Source of the DNA: Flaccisagitta enflata
Lineage: Eukaryota > Chaetognatha > Sagittoidea > Aphragmophora
Length of the DNA stretch: 64,000 bases
Assembly: GCA_965153355.1 (NCBI GenBank)
Contig: OZ231127.1
Location: 53,506,001 to 53,570,000 of the forward strand
Direction of reading: 5' to 3'
Below are positions 47,359 through 58,705 of this stretch, in pieces; position 1 is the first letter of the stretch, and each line of letters opens with the position of its first letter. The notes below the pieces were generated by a model. It worked only from the letters and a program-made list of their open reading frames with translations, was not told where the DNA came from and searched no databases. The position numbers and the translations under genes were made by a program.

Positions 47359-47546
47359 CAAAAAGCACCAAAACAGAAGCGGTTAATCACTTCTACATCA
47401 CTTATATCCACTACAGTCTGAAACCACTAAAAACTCATAAATCTTTTTTTAGTTTTTTTAAGATTTCAAAAATGCTACACGCCATTTTACTAATATTTGT
47501 AACTGCAAATCTTCCTCTTTGATTTCTTTCATCAGCTTTTATTCAT

Positions 47547-47611
47547 AACCTTCTTCTTCTTCTTCTTCTTCTTCTTCTTCTTCTTCTTCTTCTTCTTCTT
47601 CTTCTTCTTCT
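47547..47611. repeat. (TTC)n microsatellite
   Basis: About 20 TTC triplets followed by T/C-rich DNA to 47670. Confidence 0.95.
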
Positions 47612-48133
47612 TTTTCTTTTTTTTTTTCCTTTTTTTTTCTCCTCTCTTTTTCTCTTCCCTTTTCCCCTCAAAGCGCGAGGCCCCCTGAAGCGCGAGGCCT
47701 AAGGCTAAGCCTTTTTAGCCTATTGGTTAATCCAGGCCAGATATTATCATTGTAAAAAAATCATAGAAAAATATTAAGGACCCATTAAGATCATTTCAGC
47801 CTGAAATTTGCATAAATCTAAGGACAATCCAGGCTCAGAAAAATTTAACTGGTCCTTAAAAACTGAAACGAGTGTATGCTTCTCTTACCTTCCACTTTAA
47901 TTTTCGGATCTTTTTTCACACCTGTTAAAATTACAGTAAATAACCTTTGGCTTCTTGGGACCTGCAGAGCTTTTTGGATTTCCCTTTTTCTCATGGGGCG
48001 TTTGAGGAAGTTAGTGTTTTTTTTTTTTCGGGCTGAATGGGACTACGCATGAAATTAACAGCTAAGAAAGAACTAATTCTCCTCTTTCAGATGCAGAATT
48101 GTGTGCAATCGATAGTTAGGAGCTATGATTTTT

Positions 48134-48263
48134 AGGTGCGACAAAGCAGCTCTATAACTAGCTCTGTCCGTTGGTTGGTCGGTTGGTTGATCTGTCTGTC
48201 TGTCTTTAACGAATTTGTTCGACGATCCACACGTCGCACCTTATTGGCCTATTTGGCCTTGTT
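48134..48263 (-). mobile_element. Helentron-like (HINE) element, AGGTGCGACG subfamily
   Basis: 130 bp. On the minus strand AACAAGGCCAAATAGGCC, AGGTGCGACG (48232-48241 on plus as its inverse), GTGTGGATCGTCG, CAACCGACC tract, TTATAGAG, TGTCGCACCT, AAAAA. Colinear with 14200-14334. Confidence 0.8.
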
Positions 48264-48671
48264 TAAATCTTTTTTCATTTTTTCCTATTTTTCCTTTTTT
48301 TCCCAGAGATCAATATTTTTCATTGATCTTTATTTCGAGCCCCATGTCACATGTCCCCCCCCATGTCTATCCTCCGTCTTCTGTCTGTCCTCTTTCTGTC
48401 TTCAGTCTGTCTGTCTTCTGTCAGTCTTCTGTCTGTCTGTCTTCTGTATGTCTGTCTTTCTTCTGTCTTTCTGTTGTCTGTCTGACTGCTGTCTGTCTTC
48501 CATCTGTCTGTCTTCTCTCTTTCTGTTGCCTGTTGTCTGTCTTTCTGTTGTCTGTCTGTTGTCCTCTGTCTGTCTGTCAGTCTTTCTGTCTGTCGGTCTT
48601 TCTGTTTGTCTGTCTTCTGTTTGTCTGTGTTCTGTTTGTCTGTCTTCTGTTTGTCTTTTTTTTGTATGTCT

Positions 48672-48728
<57 letters not shown>
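48264..48728. repeat. CTGTCTT-type tandem DNA and (CT)n
   Basis: TCTGTCTGTCTTC-like repeats at 48370-48675, then (CT)n at 48677-48728 directly upstream of the RT fragment. The open frames are artefacts. Confidence 0.85.
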
Positions 48729-48732
<4 letters not shown>

Positions 48733-48758
48733 GGACATGGACATGGAGCCTTTTAGAC

Positions 48759-50173
48759 ATGGAGCCTGATATTGGCAAAGGAAAAGATGATGCTGGCAGT
48801 ATGGGCATCGAAGATGTTAATGGGATTCTTCAAAAAGATGAAGCAATAGTTGCGCAAATTCATGCTAATCCTCTGGCTGATTCTCATTCTTTTCCGAGCA
48901 ATCCAAAATTTGATGAAAGTTTTCGAGATAAAATTGACCAAGAAGTGGATCTTCTCCCATCAGACATGACTGATTTTGGAAGAATCAACGAGTCGCTCAA
49001 GAATGCGCCTCTTGACGATTTTATGGAAACAGACCGAGTTGGACGATTCGGAAGGAAACTCCCGCCTTTAATTCACGATCAAAAAATCACTGCAAATGAA
49101 ATATACCATCATCTTAGGAAAAAGAAGAATCGCTCTGCCGGTGGAGCCGATGGAGTCACATATAATGCCCTCAAGCACTCAGGCAAAAACGTCATATGTG
49201 GACTAGCTAAGCTCTTCACAATTCTACTCGTTGCTGGCTATTTCCCCATGAATTGGCGAGCAGTACGGATTTCCATGATACCAAAGGCTGGTAAAGATCT
49301 AAAACATGCAAAAAATTGGCGACCAATCTCGCTGAGTTCAAGCATGTCAAAACTATATGAGTGTTGTGTCAAGGAGAGACTAGAAAAAGAGATGTCTAAA
49401 CGAAAAATCAAAGAAAATCACTTCCAAGCAGCTAACAAAAAGGGCCGTAGCTGCCAAGAACATATATTAAGACTCTCCGAGAATGTTACTCATGGCTTTG
49501 CTAAGCAAGAGAGCACTGTTGCAGTTTTCCTCGATGTAGCCGGCGCCTTTGACAAGGTCTGGGTGAACGGTTTACTATGGAAGATCATAAAGATGCAGCT
49601 TCCCAAATACCTCGTCGGAAATATCAAAGGCTTTCTCAGCAATCGAGAGCTTCAAGTCCGTGTTGGCACAAAATTCTCACAAGTGACTAAAATGCGAGCT
49701 GGAACGCATCAGGGGGCGGTGCTTAGCCCGAGTCTTTTTAACATATTTGTTGACGATCTGCGTGAAATTATTGGCCTCGACAAGGAAGTTATGCTGGCAC
49801 AGTATGCCGACGACATAGCCATTTGGAAGACAGACGCGGATCCCAAAGTTGCTGAGAAAAGAATAAATGACTCACTCGAGAAAATTGCTGATTGGACTTC
49901 AAAATGGCGCATAAAACTTGCACCGGAAAAATCAGTTTCTATGCTTTTCAGCAGGCGCCCAACGCATCGTCGTCAAAACCTTAATCTTAGACTTCTTGGG
50001 TCAGATATCAAAAGAGTCTCATCGCATAAGTTTCTCGGTGCTCAGTTTGGTGACAACTTGACAAGCTTGACTGGAAATGTCATGTCACACAAATGCTAGC
50101 TAAATCAACGCCACGCATTAATGCCATTAAACGAATTGCCGCAAAATCTCAATGGAGGAACATAAACTGGATT
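48759..50173 (+). pseudogene. Non-LTR retrotransposon reverse transcriptase, frameshifted and hAT-disrupted
   Basis: Open from the ATG at 48759 to a stop at 50097-50099. After an N-terminal linker come RT blocks: KKKNRSAGGADGVTYNALKH, WRAVRISMIPKAGKDLKHAK, NWRPISLSSSMSKLYE, motif A FLDVAGAFDKVW, GTHQGAVLSPSLFNIFVDDL and catalytic YADDIAIW (motif C), then LAPEKSVSMLFS and HKFLGAQFGDNL. Jockey/CR1-like. Near 50085 a single-base frame change leads to MLAKSTPRINAIKRIAAKSQ and WRNINW before a hAT element interrupts it. The 5' part (endonuclease) is absent; it starts next to a CT microsatellite. Not functional as it stands. Confidence 0.9.
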
Positions 50174-51255
50174 CAGTGTTCGCAAAAGCAGTGGATTTTT
50201 TTTCTGCTAGCAGAAAGCAGAAAAAATATTTTTCCGCTAGCACTGCTAGCAGTAAAGAGCAGTACAACTTCTATGTTTAAGATAATTATTATGCCTTTTT
50301 ACCAACCAAAAATGGTCAAAAAACCACCAAAAAAGAGGAAGTGTAAGGGACTTTTAACACATTTGCATTAAACAAGGCAGTAACAAGGCCAGATACGCGT
50401 AATCACAGTCTTGGATGGCTGGGCAGGGACAGTAATGTCAAAAAACCACACACAATTCAACAGTGTTAAGAACCAACCGACCAAGCAACTGACCAACAGA
50501 CAATTAGTCCTGTGTCTGTAAAAAAAGAATTGAATATAAAGAAGGATGTTTCAGGGAGGAGAGAGTTTCAGTATCTTGTCATTATTGGTATATGAGCATG
50601 AGAGGCTGCCCAAGTGGATATTTTCTCTTTTTTCTCATATTCATCAGGTGCTTTCTAGTGGTCTGCATGTCTCAGGAATAGGCAGGAATTGGTTACCCAT
50701 TTCAAAATGTTTTGGTTTCTCATGATAATCTCTACAGTGGGAGTATTTTCTAAGAGAGGATGGCATATTGTATAAATAACTTTATCAGCAATTATTGCAA
50801 TAAGCTGCACTAGATGCGCATTCTAACTCTACAGAATTGTTGTTGGTTTAGCTGAAAAAGGCCTTTAACAGCAACATATTTAAAGGTATTTTTGTGATGT
50901 CTTTGAGTCTAATAGATATTTCCAATTTAGCATGTCTCATTGATTTTGGCTGTATCCCAATGGGATACTATCCCATCAGTTCAAGGTAATTGCCATAAAT
51001 AGCCTTACATACATTTACATAAAATAAACATTTTTCTGAAGATCTTTTTATCATCCAAATCAAAAAAGAGAACAAAAGAAATATTTGTAGATATATCAAT
51101 ATGGATTTATACCGGAAAGCTGGACAAAAAAGTATAGAAATATTAAAATTTTCACTGCTATTTACTGCTAGCAGCTGAAGATTTTCTGCTAGCAGAGCAG
51201 TTTCAAATTACTGCTAGCTGCTCTGCTAGCAAATTGCCTGCTTGTGCGAACACTA
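50174..51255. mobile_element. hAT element inserted in the RT pseudogene
   Basis: TIRs CAGTGTTCGCAAAAGCAG and, inverted, TAGTGTTCGCACAAGCAG. Exact 8-bp duplication ACTGGATT at 50166-50173 and 51256-51263. Subterminal zones hold clustered CTGCTAGCAG palindromes at both ends. A degenerate Helentron-like piece lies at about 50380-50525. 1082 bp, no transposase. Confidence 0.93.
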
Positions 51256-51263
51256 ACTGGATT

Positions 51264-51400
51264 CTTCGACTTCATGAATCTGTTGTAGGGAGCATTTGGA
51301 AATATGCTGCGATTGGTTATGCGGTGTTTATTTTCATCAGCCGTGAGGCGACAGTAACATACAAACAACATTCATTTAAAAAAACAAAAAAAAAAAAAAA
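51264..51400 (+). pseudogene. Continuation of the RT pseudogene beyond the hAT insertion
   Basis: Removing the insertion and one duplication copy joins WRNINWI to LRLHESVVGSIWKYAAIGYA in the same frame, the usual position of the (V/L)xxxxxYA block after RT. It degenerates by about 51365 into an A-rich tail. Confidence 0.75.
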
Positions 51401-51447
51401 CAAATGAAATATATAAATAGCAGCGTAAAGAAAAATTGACAGGGTTA

Positions 51448-52056
51448 CTAGTGCTCCGATTGTTCACGAGAGGCTAAGCTAAATCGTTGTAAAGACGAAA
51501 GGACCGGATTTGCATGAAAGAGCAGTGCATTTTCAAACTTAGCCTTGGCAATAGAGAACATATCTGTAAGAGATTTGTAGCCAAAATAGCTTCTCAGATC
51601 ACGGACGCTTTCCCACCTATGGAAAGAGAATATTTTCCGGATGGCATCATTCACTGCAGTGTTGCAGTCCAACAACTCGCGCGATGAAAAATCTTTAATT
51701 GCACATGCATGAGATAAGATCGGCACGCAGTTAGAGAAAAGTAAGTGCATTTGTGTAACTTCATCGGGTTTGTTAATGACATTGAGAATAGAATTAACCG
51801 ATCGGTAAAATGAAAGTAATTCCGGTGCTGCAGAAAAAGACAATCCTGATTTATTCACAATTGTGGTACCAAGATACTTGATCTTTTCAGTGCAATCAAT
51901 TGCCAAACCATTCATATAGATAGGTGCAATCAAGTCATAATCAATTGATGTCTTAGAAAAGATCATTATCTTAGATTTCTTTGGATTAAATGAAAGACCG
52001 AAAGTTTTGCAGTAATTTGCACAAGTCGCACAAGTCGTTATGCCAATATGGGCCAA
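51448..52056 (-). pseudogene. Second non-LTR RT, C-terminal fragment
   Basis: 202-residue frame: CATCANYCKTFGLSFNPKKS, KIMIFSKTS, IKYLGTTIVNKSGLSF, FYRSVNSILNVI, then CNTAVNDAIRKIFSFHRWES and FGYKSLTDMFSIAKAKFENA. FNPKKSKIMIF and the KYLG-like block lie just after motif C in RTs, so the catalytic half is missing. A different family from the copy at 48759. Confidence 0.8.
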
Positions 52057-52332
52057 TATTTATGGGATGGCATCAACAAGGTGCATGCAAGATGCATAAA
52101 ATCTTACGTTGGCGTTGCAAACTTTGCAAGCTATTCCATGGTTTGCCGTCTTCTTGGTCTACAAAAGGCAAAAGACGAACTTCTCGCCTTCGGCAGGAAA
52201 AGACTATTGGCCATCATTGCCTTCTCGTCATTTGGACCCGGAATCATACAAAGCAGACGACTTAACGTCCAAGGAAGCTACAAGAGCAACTCTGAAACAC
52301 TGATTGACAACATGGAGATCACAACGGCTTAA
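52057..52332 (+). pseudogene. Possible third RT tail, head-to-head with the previous fragment
   Basis: Open frame reading INKVHARCIKSYVGVANFAS, YSMVCRLLGLQKAKDELLAF and GRKRLLAIIAF. Layout resembles the last domain of some non-LTR RTs, but no diagnostic motif is present. Low confidence. Confidence 0.3.
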
Positions 52333-52499
52333 TCTAGTCTAGATCTAATATACACTAGTTTACATTATCTTTCAGATCAACCTGCCCATTGAGGGATAAA
52401 TGTCATGACACTGATCTGACTGAGCCCAGACGTAATTTGACATTTTTGGACTGAGTGGCTGCTGCCCCAATGCAGGATTTCTCCCTTTCTTATTCAGGG

Positions 52500-52635
52500 T
52501 TTTTGATTAAAAAAAAAAAAAAAAACAAAAACAAAAACAAAAACAAAAAAAAAAAACACAAAAAAAAAATACACAAAAAACAAAAACAAAAAAAACACCC
52601 AAAAAAAAAAACACACCCAAAAAAAAAAAATCTTT
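52500..52635. repeat. A-rich (CAAAAA)n tract
   Basis: Runs of A with regular C, between 52509 and 52630. Confidence 0.9.
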
Positions 52636-52705
52636 ATTTATTACAGAACAGTTGGCGTTGAGAAAGATCCAGACAAAGCCGATGGCGTAGACAACGGTTT
52701 GAGCG

Positions 52706-52987
52706 TCAACAAAAGCAGTCGCAGACTCATCACAAACCGGCGCCCTCTTTGTTACGGGCGTCAATTTCGAGGTCAATAAGGACGTCATTGATCACGCTGG
52801 CGCTGTTTCCGTTCTGGGCGTCATCACGAAATACGTCATGGACCACGCTGGCGCTTGGACTCGAATTTATCTCGCAACATTCTCACTTCTCTTCGGGGTT
52901 CTGCGAACTCTGGGGGTCAAATTCAAAATCGATGGCCGTGGATATCACAGCGGACTTTCTATCTTGGGGTGTAGGGGCGTTTGATTA
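52706..52987 (+). CDS. Unrecognised possible exon or gene remnant
   Basis: GC-richer than its surroundings and open for about 90 codons: SSQTGALFVTGVNFEVNKDV, IDHAGAVSVLGVITKYVMDH, AGAWTRIYLATFSLLFGVLR and on to TGA. It contains two copies of a GTCAT-GA-CACGCTGGCGCT phrase 54 bp apart. Upstream, another frame reads VEKDPDKADGVDNG, so a frameshift is possible. No family recognised. Confidence 0.2.
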
Positions 52988-53214
52988 GAAATGAACCTAA
53001 ACGCAGGCTCGAAACAATAACGGAAAGAAAATTAAGAACGTGATTTGTGAATTGAGCCAAAAAGAAACTCAAACCGGACAAGAAGTTCAACCTGAAACAA
53101 AAAACTCCATTGACAAGATGTTTGTCTTTTGTTCTCATCTGAAAGATTCCCTTTTTGATGCGTCATTTGTTTATCTAGTCTCGGGTTTAAATAGATTTCT
53201 GTTATTAATCAATC

Positions 53215-53219
<5 letters not shown>

Positions 53220-53286
<67 letters not shown>
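53220..53286. repeat. (TC)n microsatellite
   Basis: About 67 bp of TC. Confidence 0.95.
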
Positions 53287-53289
<3 letters not shown>

Positions 53290-53365
53290 TAGTCGCCTTT
53301 ATTGGTACAGTTAGGACATTCCAATTAAAGCAATTCTGTTTATCAACAATTCAGCACATATGTAA

Positions 53366-53942
53366 AACAAGGCCGGATACATGGCTACCCTAGTCGCGTG
53401 GGGGTGGGCAGGGGCAGTGATGGAGAAGGTCATGAGGGTATTTTGGCAGGAGCTAAAAAACGCCGAAAAAGTAAAAAGGGGACAGACCGACTGATGGACC
53501 GACGGATGGAGGGACATAGCGGGGTGTAGTACTCGACTCAAAAAAAAACCGCACCCTATTTTGAGTTGAAGAATAAGAAAAACAAATGATTTGAACATTT
53601 TTTTGTTTAAGTGATTTGAAAGATTTCTTAATTTTCTTTCATTCTAGACCAATCCAAAATCGGTATCTCAAACAGTTTGGGAGCTAGAGCTTGCCAAAAA
53701 TATCTTCTAATTTGTAAAAATGCTTATTTTTCACCGGGATTGCAAACTGAAAATAACAATGTTTTTACTCATTCTTATGCCATTTCTAAACGAATAAAGC
53801 TAGAATTTCCAGATCTTTTCAAGAGCTTTCTAATGGTCTAAGATTTTGATTAGTTTTTTTGAAATTAAGTATGACAATTTGCCATTTAAAAGTGCGGCTT
53901 TTTTTATGAGTCGAGTAGTAGAGTCGCGTAGCACGCGACTAA
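53366..53942 (+). mobile_element. Helentron-like element split by a TIR element
   Basis: AACAAGGCCGGATACATGGC, AGTCGCGTG 5' repeat at 53392, (GACC)-type tract, GGGGTGTAG, the nested element 53530-53917, then TAGAGTCGCGTAGCACGCGA and CTAAAAAT. Confidence 0.8.
53530..53917. mobile_element. TA-flanked TIR element, copy 2
   Basis: Left TACTCGACTCAAAAAAAAAC then CGCAC; right inverse GTGCGGC, T run, ATGAGTCGAGTA. Inserted between GTAG and GTAGAG of a Helentron-like element. Shares ATCTCAAACAGTTTGGGAG-like interior with 12208-12621. Confidence 0.7.
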
Positions 53943-54039
53943 AAATCTATCCAACAAATTCATCAAGGCCTGAACATAGGTCAACAAAAGGAAACAAAGT
54001 GAAGTAACGCGGTAGTCAATTTTGAATATCTGACGTCAA

Positions 54040-54810
54040 GTAGAGCTTGAAAAAGGTTAGCCCATAGATCTCAACAGTTCAGCTTTTGCTCTGAAATCAA
54101 ATTCAACTGCGTGTAAGATAAGATCACTACGGCCAAACGCTAGCTTCTACAATCCCGGCAACGGCCCCGGCGGATAGAGTGTTAAGTTCTGCTTTGGATT
54201 TCAAATGAAAATTAGGAGATAAAAGCACCCACGATTTTTAATATTAAATCAATTGACACAATGTTTCATACAATTTTCTGTTCATGCGCTCAGAGTCCGG
54301 GGACGTAAAGGTCAACTTAAGCACAAACAGTCATATTTTTTTTTAATCTATAGTATTTCACATGTATTATGGTCAATCTTTTTTTCATCGATGTTACTCA
54401 TAAGGTTTGGCAGATATTTCACTTTTCTTACTAGACCTACTTCCCTACTCGGATGAAGACTAAAGTAAAGGGGATTTTTATGAAGCAATTTTCCTTGTCA
54501 TCATTGCCTTCTTATTATGCTGTAGTGAGAGACGCACTAACATTAACTCTCTACGGAAACATTTTTTTGAGGCGCCAAATGGCGTTTTGCAGATTACTGC
54601 ATGCAGTCGGATTCACCTTTGGTGTTCTGATGCAATTTATATGTATCAGCGTATCTCTTTGTCTATTTATTCGTTGGTTTTAGCCAGTCTGTCTTTCTTT
54701 CTCAATGCGTAATGATACATTGGAAAGTTGACTCTGACTTGTTGGTGGAGATGAGTTTTAGAAAGAAGTCGTAGGATAAGTGTTACCTTTTTTTCCGTCT
54801 TTTTATAATA
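54040..54810 (+). repeat. Interspersed repeat, copy 2
   Basis: Inverted counterpart of 15630-16400 (see that entry). The open frame at 54453 is not conserved in the other copy. Confidence 0.6.
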
Positions 54811-55051
54811 AAAATTTTTAAACAACATCAAAACGAGTAATGCTGAAGACATATGATTTCCACAGTTTTATTCAGCGCCTTCACTTTAGTCAAATTGCTA
54901 AAAATGATTTTCGAGCGAGCTTTTTTACCCCCGCTGATATCGCCGCCTACGTCAAGATGTACATGGAGCTTTCTTGATGAATGGCGTGTTTGATTTTGAT
55001 TGATTATGCCATAATTTATGGGAGGATGAGAAAGGAGATCAAACACTTTTT

Positions 55052-55248
55052 AGTCGCGTGCACGCGACTGTGCAACCCGCTTTGTCCGTCGGTTGGTCGG
55101 TCAGTTGGTCGGTCGGTCACAATTTACTTTTTTGTATGATTTTAGTATTTCTTTGACCTCACTGCTCCTGCCCAAATGATCTGGTGACCTCAAATATAGC
55201 CCCTGCCCACCCGCACGCGACTTCGGTAGCCATGTATCCGGCCTTGTT
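55052..55248 (-). mobile_element. Helentron-like (HINE) element, AGTCGCGTGC subfamily
   Basis: 197 bp. Perfect hairpin AGTCGCGTGCACGCGACT at 55052-55069, GTCGGTTGGTCGG tract, GCACGCGACT near 55213-55222, and CATGTATCCGGCCTTGTT. Confidence 0.82.
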
Positions 55249-57024
55249 TCTTAGGAGAGCAAAACAGTCGATGTTGATGCCTACTTATCTTGTCCTGTCA
55301 ATAGGAAGTAGTTCGGATACCCCAACGTGTTGCATCTGTGAATGCTGACATTTAATGGGTCAGTAGTATTAAAGCTTATTGCGGCTCCAAATATATCATG
55401 AAATTAAAGTACAATGCTAAGCAAGATTGAACCAGGCCAGGCATGATGATTGCAAGGGAATAATGATTTGAAGATAACCTAGATCACTCCCATTGAAACT
55501 AACCGGCATGGCCCCCAAAATCATTGCCGTACAGTGGTCGAATATGCATTCAACTGTTAAACAAGATAATTGCTGCATATATAAGGTTGTTCAGTGGTAT
55601 ACTTTAATCATACGAGTACAATCACCCACATACGGACCTGTTCCATATCTTCACTCTTTGTCCATGTGCGGCTCTGTCACCATTCGACTTCGCAAATGGG
55701 ACACCATGATTGTCTCGTTGCTCGCTCATTAAATGCGGCCTTGACCTCGACTTGATAATTGATTGTTTGACTTCGAAACTGACTTCTGAATGTCACTTGT
55801 GACTCTAGGTAACTTAAAGGGCCTCAGCCACCTCTGCTCATAGCAAACGGGAGAAAGACAAATATAGAATCATCGTCGCTTCTTAACTTCTAATTATGCG
55901 GTAATAAAAAGGCCTACACACAACACGGTTCTCGACCTCGGCACAACAGTGAATCTAAAGGGGATAGAACGGATTAAGAATGAGCTCTTATGACTTGGAG
56001 CAAGTAAAGGGAAAAAAGTTCATTCAGTCACTTTTTGATCAATTTTTCGCATCAGAATATTTACTATGAACCAAAAAAATGTTTTCACAAGCCTCATAGA
56101 AGCATATAGCACACCCCCCAAAAAATAGGCCAGCCGTTAGCCGTTTTATAGCGAAGGGAGCAGTCTATACAATGAGGAACGCCAGGTAATTTTAAATTGT
56201 GCGTGAGAACTATTTTAAAAGACCATTTTTCTATCGCTGTCAGCGATACTATTTTGGCGATTTGATCCATTTTTTCCCCGAAATGTGTTAATTGTGTTAA
56301 TAGTTGCCTGAGATAATTTTTTCCACCTTAATATATGCAATTTTGTCACCTTACGAAAAAAACACCCGAAGGAGGTCAAGTTACAAAAGAAAATCATAAA
56401 ATCGTAGTGTACAACTTATTATTTTTGTTTACAATACTTCTCGTCAGAGTTAAGCTATGAAATTTTAACTGGTGTTAGGGAACATGCTCAACTACTTGCG
56501 TGTCAATTTTCATGATCCTAGGCAAATTTTAAGTATCGCTTTTCCTCCTTTGATTCCAAAATTCATGCTAAAAAGGAGTTTTTGAAAAAAAGATTTTTCA
56601 TCTTGAAAATAACAAATCTGTAAAACGGTCAAACTTTTTGCATTTTTAAAAACATATGACGCGGGATATACTAATTTTTAAGCGTCGTATGTTTTTGTTT
56701 TTTTCATGTTTGCGTTTTCTATGCAAATTTGTTATTTTCAGTGAGCATGAGTTGGAGTGATTTTTTGCTCCTATGAGAAAGCGAGCTGCTGGTGAAATGG
56801 TTTGTGTGGTGGAGGGATATCTGATGGACGTTGAGCCTCAATTTTCATAATCAAGCTGTGTGTTGTCAGCATAAATGCAAATCTATCATTTTTGCTTGTT
56901 CGAATACATGCTTGCTTGCTTGCTTGTTTTTGTGCTTATATGCTTGTAAACCACTACAAGAAATGACCAAAAATGAAGCGAAAAAGAAAGAAAAAGACGG
57001 AGGTACAAACTAGTAAATGAAATG
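55249..57024. other. Gene-less stretch
   Basis: No exon or element with clear ends. AT-rich foldback-like DNA at 56580-56740 (GCAAATTTGTTATTTTCA against TGAAAATAACAAATC). Confidence 0.4.
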
Positions 57025-57028
57025 GAAA

Positions 57029-57083
<55 letters not shown>

Positions 57084-57085
57084 TA
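57025..57085. repeat. (GAAA)n microsatellite
   Basis: About 15 GAAA units. Similar tracts occur at 57399-57440, and (GA)n at 57552-57586. Confidence 0.95.
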
Positions 57086-57157
57086 AGAAAGAAATTAGAC
57101 AAAAAGAAAAAGAGGAAGAATGAAAGCATAAAAATAAGTAATGGGTGGTAACAACAA

Positions 57158-57338
57158 TGACGGGTGGGCAGAGGCGTCCAACCTCTATTCACATCCCCCC
57201 CCTCCCACACAAATGCAAGCAGATCAGTTTTTGACGCGCGTCCACGGACTATGATAGACCGATATGATATGACCGATAGACAGACCGACAGACAGACGGA
57301 CGGACAAAGCCTCTTGGAGAGTCACGGGTCCGCAACTA
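57158..57338 (+). mobile_element. Helentron-like element, GTTGCGGACC subfamily
   Basis: GACGGGTGGGCAGAGGCGTC body like 15195-15240, (ACAG/GGAC) tract, CCTCTTGGAGAG, then TCACGGGTCCGCAACTAAAA. The 5' terminus is degenerate. Confidence 0.5.
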
Positions 57339-57396
57339 AAAAAGAAAGAAAGATAGAAAGAAAGAATGATAGAAAGGAAAAAAAAGGACCGAAAAA

Positions 57397-57440
<44 letters not shown>

Positions 57441-57545
57441 ATAAAAAAAAAAGATAAATAACAAAAATATAATTCAACCTATGGATGCTTTTCCTTTGCT
57501 TTTCCTTTTTCCTTTGCTTTTCCTTCCTGTGACTGAGCTTGTGAT

Positions 57546-57587
<42 letters not shown>

Positions 57588-57705
57588 CTTGTTTCACAGA
57601 TTGCTACGGGTCAGGCAAAACAAAGTTGTTCATTTGTTTTTAACATAGATGTTTAAAATCTAACACACTAGATAACAAGAGGCTACAGATGTGTACTGTC
57701 TAATG

Positions 57706-58016
57706 CAGGCCTGTATATAGTTGAGTATTCCCCCCCCGGTGGGGGGGGGGGAAATAAAATCAAAAGGTTTGGAGATGGGGAAAAAAATCAAAAGTTAGAA
57801 AAGAAGGAAAAAGAAAATTTTTGAAGATTTAACACTTTTGGTAGTTCCGAATGGTAGTATCTGATTACTACAACACATTTTAACCTATAACATACTGTTT
57901 TTTTGCTTTGTGGGGAAGAAAATCATTGATTTTGTAATGCGACGGGATGCGTCATGGGGAAGGAAATCAAAGGCAGGGGAATAAAATCAAAAGCCGCTCA
58001 ACTTTATACACCCCTG
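57706..58016 (+). mobile_element. hAT MITE family A, copy 4
   Basis: Starts CAGGCCTGTATATAGTTGAG; right end inverted CAGGGGTGTATAAAGTTGAG. Exact 8-bp duplication GTCTAATG at 57698-57705 and 58017-58024. 311 bp. Confidence 0.93.
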
Positions 58017-58039
58017 GTCTAATGGAAAAAAGCGAACAA

Positions 58040-58046
58040 AAGATGC

Positions 58047-58077
<31 letters not shown>

Positions 58078-58311
58078 TAAAAGATAGATTAAATGACAGA
58101 AAGAATGAAAGACAGACAGACAGATAAATAGACAGAACGGAAGGAAGACAGACAGACAGACAGACAGACAGGAAGACAGACAGACAGACAGACAGGAAGA
58201 CAGACAGACAGATAAATAGACAGAACGGAAGGAAGAAAGAAAGAGAAAGAAAGAAAGAAAAACAGAATGAGGGAGAGAGGATATAAAAAAAAAGATAGAA
58301 CGAGAGAAAAA

Positions 58312-58342
<31 letters not shown>

Positions 58343-58398
58343 GAAGATGAAAGAAAGAAAGAGAGAAAGAAAGAAAGAAAGAGAGAAAGAAAGAAAAA

Positions 58399-58442
<44 letters not shown>

Positions 58443-58680
58443 GAGATAGATGGAAAGACAAAAAGAAAGATAGATAGAAAGAAAGAAAGAAAGAAATAAA
58501 GAAAGATAGACATAAAGCAAGATAGACAGAAAGAAAAACAGAGAGAAAGACAGACAGAACAACAAAAAGAAAGACAAATAAAACGAAAAAAGGTAGATTA
58601 ACAGTAAGAATAAAAGACAGATAATAAGAAAGAAAGAGAAAGAAAGAAAGAAAGAAAGAAAGATTGAAAGAAAAAAAGAA
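58040..58680. repeat. Purine-rich (GAAA)n/(CAGA)n tract
   Basis: About 640 bp almost without pyrimidine runs on the plus strand. Long Phe/Ser/Leu frames on the minus strand are artefacts. Confidence 0.93.
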
Positions 58681-58705
58681 ACTGTTAAAAACAGAAAGAA
58701 CTGAA

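Larger units (their letters stand above)
45529..47874 (+). mobile_element. TA-flanked CACTCTTTTTATT-family element, copy 2, with nested insertions
   Basis: TA-CACTCTTTTTATTGAGTAAG at the left; CTGAAACGAGTG-TA at the right. It is interrupted by TTAGGG-like DNA, a Helentron-like element, a minisatellite foldback and a hAT MITE. Left and right sequences match copy 1 (35919-36311). Confidence 0.75.

Noticed and set aside
48606-48758. Upstream start for the reverse transcriptase frame
   Set aside because: That part is translated CT/TCTG microsatellite; RT-like sequence begins only after 48759.
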